In this document: positions 18,629 through 25,709 of the stretch, in pieces
Numbering within the stretch: the stretch's first letter is position 1
How the letters are laid out: every line of letters begins with the position of its first letter
From: Flavobacterium cheongpyeongense
GTDB lineage: Bacteria; Bacteroidota; Bacteroidia; Flavobacteriales; Flavobacteriaceae
DNA length: 64,000 nt
NCBI RefSeq assembly: GCF_003202435.1
Contig: NZ_QJHK01000021.1
Location: 1-64,000 of the forward strand
Reading direction: 5' to 3'
Program-made: the position numbers and the translations under genes
Notes under the pieces: model-generated
What the model saw: the letters and a program-made list of their open reading frames with translations, nothing else
Database searches by the model: none
What the model was told of the DNA's origin: nothing

Positions 18629-19636
18629 ATGAGTTCAGACAAAGATGCCAAATTAAAAGCGTTACAGCTTACACTTGATAAACTAGATAAAACTTACGGA
18701 AAAGGAACCGTAATGAAAATGGGGGACAAAGCTATTGTAGAAGTTGAAACAATTTCTTCAGGTTCTCTGGGCGTTGATCTTGCACTAGGTGTAAACGGGT
18801 ATCCAAAAGGAAGAATTATTGAAATATACGGTCCGGAATCATCCGGTAAAACGACTTTAACCCTTCACGCAATTGCTGAGGCTCAAAAGGCAGGAGGAAT
18901 TGCTGCTTTTATTGATGCTGAACATGCATTTGACAGAAATTATGCTGAAAAATTAGGAGTAGATATCGAAAATCTGATCATCTCACAGCCGGATAACGGT
19001 GAACAGGCTTTAGAAATTGCCGAAAACCTTATTCGTTCAGGAGCTATTGATATTGTGGTTATTGACTCTGTTGCAGCTTTAACACCAAAAAGCGAAATAG
19101 AAGGAGAAATGGGAGATTCTAAAATGGGCTTGCATGCACGTTTAATGTCACAGGCTTTGAGAAAACTCACCGGTACAATCAGCAAGACAAACTGTACTGT
19201 TTTCTTTATTAATCAATTAAGAGAAAAAATTGGTGTAATGTTTGGAAACCCTGAAACGACAACAGGGGGTAATGCTTTAAAATTTTATGCATCTGTACGT
19301 TTGGATATTCGCCGTTCATCTCAAATTAAAGATGGTGAAAACGTAATTGGTAACAGAACAAAGGTTAAAATTGTTAAAAATAAAGTAGCTCCTCCATTTA
19401 AAACTGCCGAATTTGACATCATGTACGGTGAAGGAGTATCTAAAACAGGTGAGATTTTAGATTTGGCTGTTGAATTTGATATCGTTAAAAAGGCGGGATC
19501 ATGGTTTAGCTACGGAGATACAAAATTAGGTCAGGGCCGGGATGCTGTAAAATCTTTAATTAAAGATAATCCTGAATTAGCTGATGAATTAGAAGTAAAA
19601 ATTAAAGAATATATGAAAGAACTGGCTAACGCTTAA
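18629..19636 (+). CDS. recA: Recombinase RecA
   Basis: This 335-residue protein (from MSSDKDAKLKALQ) is the ATP-dependent strand-exchange protein of homologous recombination and DNA-damage response. Walker A is GPESSGKT (about 68-75), Walker B is IVVIDSVAAL, and the DNA-binding loops are EMGDSKMGLHARLMSQALRK and NQLREKIGVMFGNPETTTGG. An in-frame ATG at 18611 would add MKEKEK; I prefer 18629 because the family typically begins MSSxK. It is monocistronic and closed by a strong terminator at 19671. Confidence 0.97.
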   Translation: MSSDKDAKLKALQLTLDKLDKTYGKGTVMKMGDKAIVEVETISSGSLGVDLALGVNGYPKGRIIEIYGPESSGKTTLTLHAIAEAQKAGGIAAFIDAEHAFDRNYAEKLGVDIENLIISQPDNGEQALEIAENLIRSGAIDIVVIDSVAALTPKSEIEGEMGDSKMGLHARLMSQALRKLTGTISKTNCTVFFINQLREKIGVMFGNPETTTGGNALKFYASVRLDIRRSSQIKDGENVIGNRTKVKIVKNKVAPPFKTAEFDIMYGEGVSKTGEILDLAVEFDIVKKAGSWFSYGDTKLGQGRDAVKSLIKDNPELADELEVKIKEYMKELANA

Positions 19637-19670
19637 AGCTTTAAAATTCTGTGACTTACATGTTTTTACA

Positions 19671-19699
19671 AACCCAATAGTTTGAACTATTGGGTTTTT
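19671..19699 (+). terminator. recA terminator
   Basis: The 12-bp stem AACCCAATAGTT / AACTATTGGGTT ends in a T5 run, 34 bp after the recA stop. Confidence 0.85.
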
Positions 19700-19832
19700 A
19701 TTTAAAAAAATTAAAACCACGACGCAACCTTTTATAAATTCAATCATCTTGATAGTAAACGTAAATATCGAACGCTATTTTACAGAATACATTCGATACT
19801 TTTTAGCATAAATTTGGTTGGTTATTTGCAAT

Positions 19833-19872
19833 AAAAATCTATTAGTATTTATTTTATCACTAATAGATTTTT
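19833..19872. terminator. Orphan bidirectional terminator hairpin
   Basis: The 14-bp arms AAAAATCTATTAGT (19833-19846) and its complement (19859-19872) surround a 12-base loop. A-run and T-run flanks suit termination in both directions. It lies 134 bp beyond the recA terminator, so it may end a separate short transcript or act as backup. Confidence 0.65.
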
Positions 19873-20106
19873 TTAAGAATTGTTTTTACTCAATCATATC
19901 GATCTTAAATGATCTATAAAAATTTAAAGTTAATTTTAGTTTTAAAAAACTCTTTATATATTAACTAATACTATATTTAACCATATAATATTCAATTAGT
20001 TAAATTTAATAAAAAGACTAAACTACTGGTAAAATTATTACGCTTAATTTTTACAAAATAATTTAAAAAGAAATTTTTGAATATAAAAGGGGTTTTAATT
20101 CAAAAA

Positions 20107-20140
20107 GAAAACCCGACATAACTTAAAAATTTGTCGGGTT
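20107..20140 (-). terminator. plsC terminator
   Basis: The stem AACCCGACA (20110-20118) / TGTCGGGTT (20132-20140) is followed on the minus strand by TTTCTTTTTG, just after the plsC stop. Confidence 0.8.
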
Positions 20141-20149
20141 TAATATTAT

Positions 20150-20899
20150 TTACCTTGACCCTTTCTTAAATTCAAGTAATCCTTTGTAAATCAACTGTCT
20201 TGTCTGATCCCGAAGCTCTTTTCTATTCTCGCTTGTCAGACCTTTAGTTTCAATAAAAGGGAAAATTTTTCCTCTCATTTTTCCAGGACTTCCACTTAAA
20301 AAAGTATATGAAAATCTCTCCTTATTATCAGCAAATACAATTGGAACAATTGGAATCTGATGATCAATTGCTAATCTAAAAGCACCGTCTTTAAACTCAT
20401 CCAATACAATTGATTCATCATCAGGAACCCCTCCTTCTGGAAAAATACAAATACTATGTCCTTGATTAAGTCTGTCTTGCGCACTCTTAAAAACTTCATT
20501 TTTACTTTTTGACGAATTTCTATCTACTAAAATACAGGTTCTTTTGTAGAAAAATCCAAATAACGGAATCTTCGCCAACTCTTTTTTACCAACAAAAACA
20601 AAAGGATTTCTAACCACCGCCAACATCAGCATGATATCAGTCATCGAAGTATGATTAGCAACAATCATATAACTTTTGCCCTTTTCCAATTTTTGCAGAC
20701 GTTCAATTTTGTAATAAAACCCCATCCCGAAAAGGATGAATTTTGCCCAGATACGAGCCATTTTAAAAAAATATGGGTATCCGCTTTCCGTTATAATTGA
20801 AGCCACTAAAAATGGCAGCATAATCAATATTGGAATGGCCATCACAATATAAAACCAGATACGCCAAACAATCCAAAAAATAATTTTAATTCCTTTCAT
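20150..20899 (-). CDS. plsC: 1-acyl-sn-glycerol-3-phosphate acyltransferase
   Basis: This 249-residue membrane-bound acyltransferase converts lysophosphatidic acid to phosphatidic acid in phospholipid synthesis. The catalytic HX4D motif is NHTSMTD (His83, Asp88), and the substrate-binding FPEGG is at about 153-157. Two N-terminal membrane segments (IIFWIVWRIWFYIVMAIPIL and IMLPFLVASII) anchor it. Length fits the PlsC family. A related acyltransferase with different acceptor specificity cannot be excluded. It stands alone on the minus strand with its own terminator. Confidence 0.87.
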   Translation of the reverse strand: MKGIKIIFWIVWRIWFYIVMAIPILIMLPFLVASIITESGYPYFFKMARIWAKFILFGMGFYYKIERLQKLEKGKSYMIVANHTSMTDIMLMLAVVRNPFVFVGKKELAKIPLFGFFYKRTCILVDRNSSKSKNEVFKSAQDRLNQGHSICIFPEGGVPDDESIVLDEFKDGAFRLAIDHQIPIVPIVFADNKERFSYTFLSGSPGKMRGKIFPFIETKGLTSENRKELRDQTRQLIYKGLLEFKKGSR

Positions 20900-20929
20900 G
20901 GTTTCAAATGTAAGAAAAGAGAAGTGAAT

Positions 20930-21080
20930 TTAGATTTTAGAACATTAGAATTTTAGAATTTTTAAACTTTTATGAAAATAAAACCTGAAATCTAAGAGAA
21001 GTTTTAGAAAAACTTTCTAATTTTTGCAGAAGAAAATAATAAACCTTGCGGGCTTTGCGAAAACTTTGCGAACTTTGCGA
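20930..21080. repeat. Iterated short phrases upstream of trpS
   Basis: TTTTAGAA-like words repeat at about 20930-20960. CTTTGCGA then occurs at 21053, 21064 and 21073, with a related CTTGCGG at 21044. These low-complexity iterations sit in the plsC/trpS divergent region and supply several TTTG words that could act as -33 elements. Confidence 0.5.
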
Positions 21081-21102
21081 TTAGAAATAAGAAAAAACTA
21101 GA

Positions 21103-22077
21103 ATGGCAAAAATACTGACCGGAGTCCAGAGTACCGGAACCCCACACTTAGGCAATTTATTAGGAGCAATTATTCCTGCAGTCGAATTATCAAATAATCC
21201 TGAAAACGACTCCTTTTTGTTTATTGCTGATTTACACTCAGTTACACAAATAAAAGACGGAAAAACATTAAGAGAAAACACTTATAGTACTGCTGCAGCC
21301 TGGCTTGCGTGCGGTTTAAATCCTGATAAAGTTACGTTTTACAGACAATCTGATGTGGCACAAACGGCAGAACTGACCTGGTATTTAAGCTGCTTTTTTC
21401 CATACCAGCGTTTGACTTTAGCACATTCATTTAAAGATAAATCTGATCGTTTAAGTGATGTCAATGCCGGGCTTTTTACCTACCCGATGTTAATGGCTGC
21501 AGATATTTTATTATATGATGCTGAATTTGTTCCAGTTGGAAAAGATCAAAAACAACACATAGAAATCACGCGTGATGTTGCTTCAAGCTTTAATCGTCAA
21601 ATGGGAGAAACATTTGTACTTCCGGAAGCTATAATTCAGGAAGAAGGCAAATTGATTCCAGGAACTAATGGCGGGAAAATGAGTAAATCTGCCAATAATA
21701 TTATCAATATTTTCCTTGATGATAAAGTTTTGCGTAAACAAATTATGAGTATCGAAACTGACAGTACTCCGCTTGAAGATCCTAAAAATCCGGATACCTG
21801 TAATGCTTTTGCTATTTATTCTTTATTAGCGAATGAGTCTCAAATAGCCGACATGAGAGCTAATTATTTAGGTGGAAATTATGGTTATGGTCACGCTAAA
21901 CAAGCTCTTTTTGAATTGATTACTGAAAAATTTAAATCTGAAAGAGAAAAATACAATTACTATATTAACAATCTGGAAGAGGTAGATGTACTTTTGAAAA
22001 AAGGTGCTGCAAAAGCTTCTGTAGTTGCTGATGGTGTTTTAGCAAAAGTTCGAAATGTTCTTGGATTTGAAAAATAA
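21103..22077 (+). CDS. trpS: Tryptophan--tRNA ligase
   Basis: This 324-residue class I aminoacyl-tRNA synthetase charges tRNA-Trp. The HIGH-type motif is TGTPHLGN (11-18) and the KMSKS motif is at 192-196. LFTYPMLMAADILLYDAEFVPVGKDQKQH is the strongly conserved TrpRS core that holds the Trp pocket. Length is normal. It is preceded by CTTTGCGA iterations and followed by a weak hairpin. Confidence 0.96.
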   Translation: MAKILTGVQSTGTPHLGNLLGAIIPAVELSNNPENDSFLFIADLHSVTQIKDGKTLRENTYSTAAAWLACGLNPDKVTFYRQSDVAQTAELTWYLSCFFPYQRLTLAHSFKDKSDRLSDVNAGLFTYPMLMAADILLYDAEFVPVGKDQKQHIEITRDVASSFNRQMGETFVLPEAIIQEEGKLIPGTNGGKMSKSANNIINIFLDDKVLRKQIMSIETDSTPLEDPKNPDTCNAFAIYSLLANESQIADMRANYLGGNYGYGHAKQALFELITEKFKSEREKYNYYINNLEEVDVLLKKGAAKASVVADGVLAKVRNVLGFEK

Positions 22078-22089
22078 TTAAAAAGTTAA

Positions 22090-22120
22090 AGCCCGACAGT
22101 TTTCAAACATGTTGGGTTTT
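22090..22120 (+). terminator. trpS terminator
   Basis: A 7-bp stem CCCGACA / TGTTGGG (one G-T pair) ends in TTTT, 15 bp after the trpS stop. Confidence 0.65.
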
Positions 22121-22152
22121 CTATCCAAAATTGTAATTTCACTTAAAATAAA

Positions 22153-22530
22153 ATGTTAAGAAAAATATTCACAAAATACCTGTTTTTTATCTTAATATCA
22201 CTTTTTGGATTTGGATTTGTACTGGCTTATCTTTTTGGAGATGAGCAGTCATATGGAATAAACAAAACTGTTGGATGGGCGTATGATATTAGCACTGAAG
22301 TTTTTTATACTGCATTAATCTTTACTTTTTCTCAAGTACTTTTTCTTGTAGGATATTTGATAATCTTCTTTCTTGGAAGAAAAACAAATTATCACCTTTC
22401 TATAACACATTTTGAAATCATTCTTCTTACATTAATTTTTTACGAAAATTTTATAATTAATATGATTTTTTGTGTGTTCTCGATTATATTATTTTTTATA
22501 AATATTTTTAAATCACATAAACAGGAATAA
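22153..22530 (+). CDS. Small integral membrane protein of unknown function
   Basis: This 125-residue protein has about four hydrophobic segments (YLFFILISLFGFGFVLAYLFG, YTALIFTFSQVLFLVGYLIIFFL, FEIILLTLIFY, MIFCVFSIILFFINIF). No conserved family motif is recognised. It lies 75 bp after trpS and ends 18 bp before the convergent dprA stop. Its codon use resembles its neighbours. Confidence 0.6.
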   Translation: MLRKIFTKYLFFILISLFGFGFVLAYLFGDEQSYGINKTVGWAYDISTEVFYTALIFTFSQVLFLVGYLIIFFLGRKTNYHLSITHFEIILLTLIFYENFIINMIFCVFSIILFFINIFKSHKQE

Positions 22531-22548
22531 AAAATTGATTCTATAAAG

Positions 22549-23649
22549 CTATATTGCTTCAAACAATTTCCCCGGCAAAGGCCTGATTACACCCTTAAGC
22601 TCCATATTCAATAATATACCGGAGATTTTATAGATTGGAAATTCGCATTGAAGTGCGATAATATCCAGCAATTCTTTTCCGTTTTTTAGCAGGAAATCAT
22701 AGATTTTTTGTTCTTCAGACTCCAAGTCCACAAACAATTGCTTTTGTACCGATTTAGGCTTGTTTTCAATATCCCAGTTGAGCATATAAACCAAATCGGC
22801 AGCATTGGTAATAACATTTGCTTTTTGCATTTTAATCAATTGATTACAGCCCTGACTATATTTGTCTGTAACACGTCCGGGTACTGCGAAAACATCACGA
22901 TTGTAATCGTTTGCCAGATTTGCAGTGATGAGCGAACCTCCCCTATCTGCTGATTCTATGACAATTGTAGCTTCAGACATGCCTGCAACAATTCTGTTTC
23001 GACGAACAAAATTCTCTTTATCGGGATTTGCTGAACTCCAAAATTCGGTAATGAAACCTCCATTTTCCTCCATTTTTGCCATGTACTTTTTGTGGGCTTT
23101 AGGATATATCTGGTTTAAACCATGTGCAAGAACACCTATCGTTTGCAAGCCATTTTCTATCGCCAACTGATGTGCCACAATATCAACTCCATACGCAAAA
23201 CCACTAACAATTATAGGATCAAGAGGTGCCAGATCTTCTATTAGCTTTTTACAGAATTCAATTCCATATGAGGTAATCTGTCGGGTACCTACTATACTGA
23301 TTATCTTCTTGTTATTAAAATGAATATTCCCAGCAGAGAAAATCAATACTGGACAATCTATGCAATGTTTCAGTCGTTCCGGGTACTTTTCATCTTTAAA
23401 AAAAGATACTTTTATATTATTTTTATTGATGAATTCAAGTTCCCGATTTGCTTTTTCAAAAACAGTTTTATCTTTTAAATTCTTCAATAATACTGAACCT
23501 ACGCCATCTATTGCAGCAATATGATTCGTTTTTGCCTTGAAAATTTCTTCGGGAGTTCCAAAATTAGACAACAATTTTTTAGCCATGATATCCCCTACCC
23601 CTTCAACCCTGAGCAAGGCTAATAAATAAAATAAATCTTGTTCTGACAT
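22549..23649 (-). CDS. dprA: DNA-processing protein DprA/Smf
   Basis: This 366-residue protein loads RecA onto incoming single-stranded DNA during transformation. Domains in order are an N-terminal helix-hairpin-helix (LRVEGVGDIMAKKLLSNFG, about 12-30), the Rossmann-like DprA core with VGTRQITSYG and VSGFAYGVDIVAH, the conserved FVRRNRIVAGMSEATIVIES and DRGGSLITANLA, and a C-terminal winged helix (about 305-366). Length is typical. The start at 23649 follows a plausible promoter (23707-23739). Confidence 0.94.
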   Translation of the reverse strand: MSEQDLFYLLALLRVEGVGDIMAKKLLSNFGTPEEIFKAKTNHIAAIDGVGSVLLKNLKDKTVFEKANRELEFINKNNIKVSFFKDEKYPERLKHCIDCPVLIFSAGNIHFNNKKIISIVGTRQITSYGIEFCKKLIEDLAPLDPIIVSGFAYGVDIVAHQLAIENGLQTIGVLAHGLNQIYPKAHKKYMAKMEENGGFITEFWSSANPDKENFVRRNRIVAGMSEATIVIESADRGGSLITANLANDYNRDVFAVPGRVTDKYSQGCNQLIKMQKANVITNAADLVYMLNWDIENKPKSVQKQLFVDLESEEQKIYDFLLKNGKELLDIIALQCEFPIYKISGILLNMELKGVIRPLPGKLFEAI

Positions 23650-23706
23650 GGCATATAGAATTTAAAGTGGCAGATTAAATAATTAAAACAGTTTTCTTTG
23701 AATCGA

Positions 23707-23739
23707 CAAATATATGAATTAGAAGTAAATTCTTTCAAA
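23707..23739 (-). promoter_or_regulatory. Promoter of dprA
   Basis: On the minus strand TTTG (23739-23736), 21 bp, then TATATTTG (23714-23707), about 58 bp before the dprA ATG. This fits the Bacteroidetes consensus. Confidence 0.55.
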
Positions 23740-23855
23740 AATAAACCTCTATCTCTTTTAATTTTAAATATAAAAAAAAAACATTTTATTTAAAATACTG
23801 AAAATTAATCATCTGTAATATCAAACAGATTGTTAATAAAAATTGTGAATAAAAT

Positions 23856-23885
23856 TTTGATAACTATATTGGATGTATAACTTTG
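23856..23885 (+). promoter_or_regulatory. Promoter of the HU-like/SPOR gene (TTTG-N18-TAACTTTG)
   Basis: TTTG (23856-23859) and TAACTTTG (23878-23885) are separated by 18 bp. The ATG at 23891 comes five bases after the -7 element, again implying a very short or absent 5' leader. Confidence 0.75.
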
Positions 23886-23890
23886 TTATT

Positions 23891-24853
23891 ATGAAAATCG
23901 AAACTTACATCTCGCAGTTATTGTATCGTTATCAGTGTGTAACGGTTCCAGGATTTGGTGCTTTTTTAACCGAAATTCAGTCGGCGCAGCTTAATGAAAG
24001 CACAAATTCGTTTTTTCCTCCTAAAAAAATGATTTCTTTTAACAGTCACATCAAAAACAATGATGGTTTACTGGCAAATCATATTGCTAATGCAGAGAAA
24101 ACATCTTACGGCTTTGCTGTAAGCGCCATTGCTTTTGAAATTTTAAACTGGCAAAAAGTATTAGATGAAGATGGAATTTTAAATCTAAAAAATATTGGTG
24201 AAATTCGTTTAAACAGTGATAATAAACTAGTTTTCAAACCAATACAGCAAAATAATTATTTAACCACCTCTTTTGGGTTAAGCCCTTTTGTTTCTCCTTT
24301 AGTAAAAAGAGAAAACTTTGAAAAGGAAATTGAAAGAATTGAAAAGAATGAACCAGCTCCACTATATGCTGAACATAAAAGAAAGTCTTCAGGTTCTTAT
24401 TTAAAATATGCTGCCATTTTTGTTTTGGGATTAGGGATTACAGGAAGTATTGGATATCCGTTATATCAAAAACAAATTGCTGCAGAAACACTTATTGTTG
24501 AAGGTACCGTTCAGAAGAAAGTACAAAACAAAATTCAGGAAGCTACCTTTTTGATTCAAAATCCTATGCCGGAAGTAACACTTTCAGTTGATACATCAAA
24601 AACAGAGCTCCTTGAAAAAACAATGCCTTATCATATTATAGCAGGAGCTTTCAGAAGTGAGCAAAATGCAAAAAAAGCTTATGATCAATTAATCAAAGAC
24701 GGTTATAAAGCAAGAATGTTAGGTGTAAACAAACATGGATTATTTCCTGTATTGTACGGAAGCTATACCACAATGGCTGAAGCAGAAAAAGCACAAAAAG
24801 AAATTCAAAAAGTAGAAAATCCGGATGCCTGGATTTTAATAGAAAACCTATAA
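23891..24853 (+). CDS. HU-CCDC81-type/SPOR domain membrane protein
   Basis: This is a 320-residue protein. Residues 1-125 match the paired HU-like (CCDC81-type) domains found in Bacteroidetes (MKIETYISQLLYRYQCVTVPGFGAF ... NNDGLLANHIA). One membrane helix follows at about 171-192 (LKYAAIFVLGLGITGSIGYP). A C-terminal SPOR domain (about 245-320, YHIIAGAFRSEQNAKKAYDQL) normally binds denuded septal peptidoglycan. Topology suggests an HU-like cytoplasmic part and a periplasmic SPOR part. I chose 23891, not the upstream in-frame ATG at 23873, because the latter lies inside the promoter. Confidence 0.82.
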   Translation: MKIETYISQLLYRYQCVTVPGFGAFLTEIQSAQLNESTNSFFPPKKMISFNSHIKNNDGLLANHIANAEKTSYGFAVSAIAFEILNWQKVLDEDGILNLKNIGEIRLNSDNKLVFKPIQQNNYLTTSFGLSPFVSPLVKRENFEKEIERIEKNEPAPLYAEHKRKSSGSYLKYAAIFVLGLGITGSIGYPLYQKQIAAETLIVEGTVQKKVQNKIQEATFLIQNPMPEVTLSVDTSKTELLEKTMPYHIIAGAFRSEQNAKKAYDQLIKDGYKARMLGVNKHGLFPVLYGSYTTMAEAEKAQKEIQKVENPDAWILIENL

Positions 24854-24860
24854 ATACATA

Positions 24861-24890
24861 AAAAAACCTATTCTGCAGAATAGGTTTTTT
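24861..24890. terminator. Bidirectional terminator between convergent genes
   Basis: A perfect 30-bp palindrome with arms AAAAAACCTATTCTG fills almost all of the 39-bp gap between the HU/SPOR gene and the following minus-strand gene. It has A- and T-runs on both sides. Confidence 0.88.
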
Positions 24891-24892
24891 GT

Positions 24893-25657
24893 TTATTGTG
24901 GAACAATTTTGGCTTCTTGCGAAAGGATAACTTTATTTTCCAGATAAATTGTCAAACTTGCCGGTGCTGCACCCTTTTCTCTCAAGGGAGTAATATAGCA
25001 TTCGTAAACATATTGGCCTTTTTTAAATTCAAAATGATGATTACCCCCTGTTCCATCCTGAAACCATTTTCCATCAAATAACACTAAATCTGGTTTTTCA
25101 CTCATACTTTTTTTAATCGACCATGAGGCATATCTGTAATTTTCATTACCCAAATCGTCAATTCTAATTCTAAATTTAGCTGTTTCTAAAATGCATTCAG
25201 GCTTTTTAAACTTTGTAATTGAGGCGTGCAGTGTTATTTTCTCACTGCCAATAATTTGTTTTTTTAATTCCTCTTCGAATTTTGACTGATAATTTATAGC
25301 AGTCAGTTTCCCGTTTGTATCCATCCAAATTGTACCCTGATTGAGCATTATTCCTCTCCATCCCACTTCTGACCAGTCATTTGCAGTATTAGATTTAATG
25401 ATTTCATTCTTCAATATATTATCAAAAATTTCATTATACCGTTTTAAGAATTCTGTTTTATTTTTAACTTCGGGAACAGGATACTCTCTTTTAAGCGGAT
25501 AAGTAATTACATCTGCAACCGCCTCTATTCTGTTGTTTTTTACATTCTCGATAAAAAGTTCTATAAACTTTTTATATTCTGGTTTCAAATTCTGACTTTC
25601 GATAAAATTATTTGAAAATACAGCCAGAAATAAACATATAATTTTTATTTTCTTCAT
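24893..25657 (-). CDS. Exported protein of unknown function
   Basis: This 254-residue protein has a signal peptide (MKKIKIICLFLAVFSNNFIES). The N-terminal half (about 25-135) looks like an SnoaL/NTF2-like or lumazine-binding-type alpha+beta fold (KKFIELFIENVKNNRIEAVADVITYPL, GTIWMDTNGKLTAINY). The second half is beta-rich (FDGKWFQDGTGGNHHFEFKKGQYVYECYI). No catalytic motif is evident. It stands between a shared terminator and a degenerate parS-like site. Confidence 0.65.
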   Translation of the reverse strand: MKKIKIICLFLAVFSNNFIESQNLKPEYKKFIELFIENVKNNRIEAVADVITYPLKREYPVPEVKNKTEFLKRYNEIFDNILKNEIIKSNTANDWSEVGWRGIMLNQGTIWMDTNGKLTAINYQSKFEEELKKQIIGSEKITLHASITKFKKPECILETAKFRIRIDDLGNENYRYASWSIKKSMSEKPDLVLFDGKWFQDGTGGNHHFEFKKGQYVYECYITPLREKGAAPASLTIYLENKVILSQEAKIVPQ

Positions 25658-25679
25658 AATCTAATTCGCTAATATCCTC

Positions 25680-25695
25680 TGTTTAACGTGGAACA
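25680..25695. other. Degenerate parS-like site
   Basis: TGTTTAACGTGGAACA differs from the ParB-site consensus TGTTNCACGTGAAACA at two positions, including a C-to-A change in the central CACGTG. It lies in the gap between the helicase gene and the exported-protein gene, 4.6 kb from the main cluster. Confidence 0.35.
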
Positions 25696-25709
25696 TTTCT
25701 CTTAAGAAC

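Larger units (their letters stand above)
19637..20149. other. 513-bp intergenic region with three terminators
   Basis: It lies between convergent recA and plsC. Besides the two gene-end terminators it holds a third, perfect 14-bp stem at 19833-19872 that belongs to neither gene, and about 230 bp of very AT-rich sequence without a recognisable gene. Confidence 0.6.
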
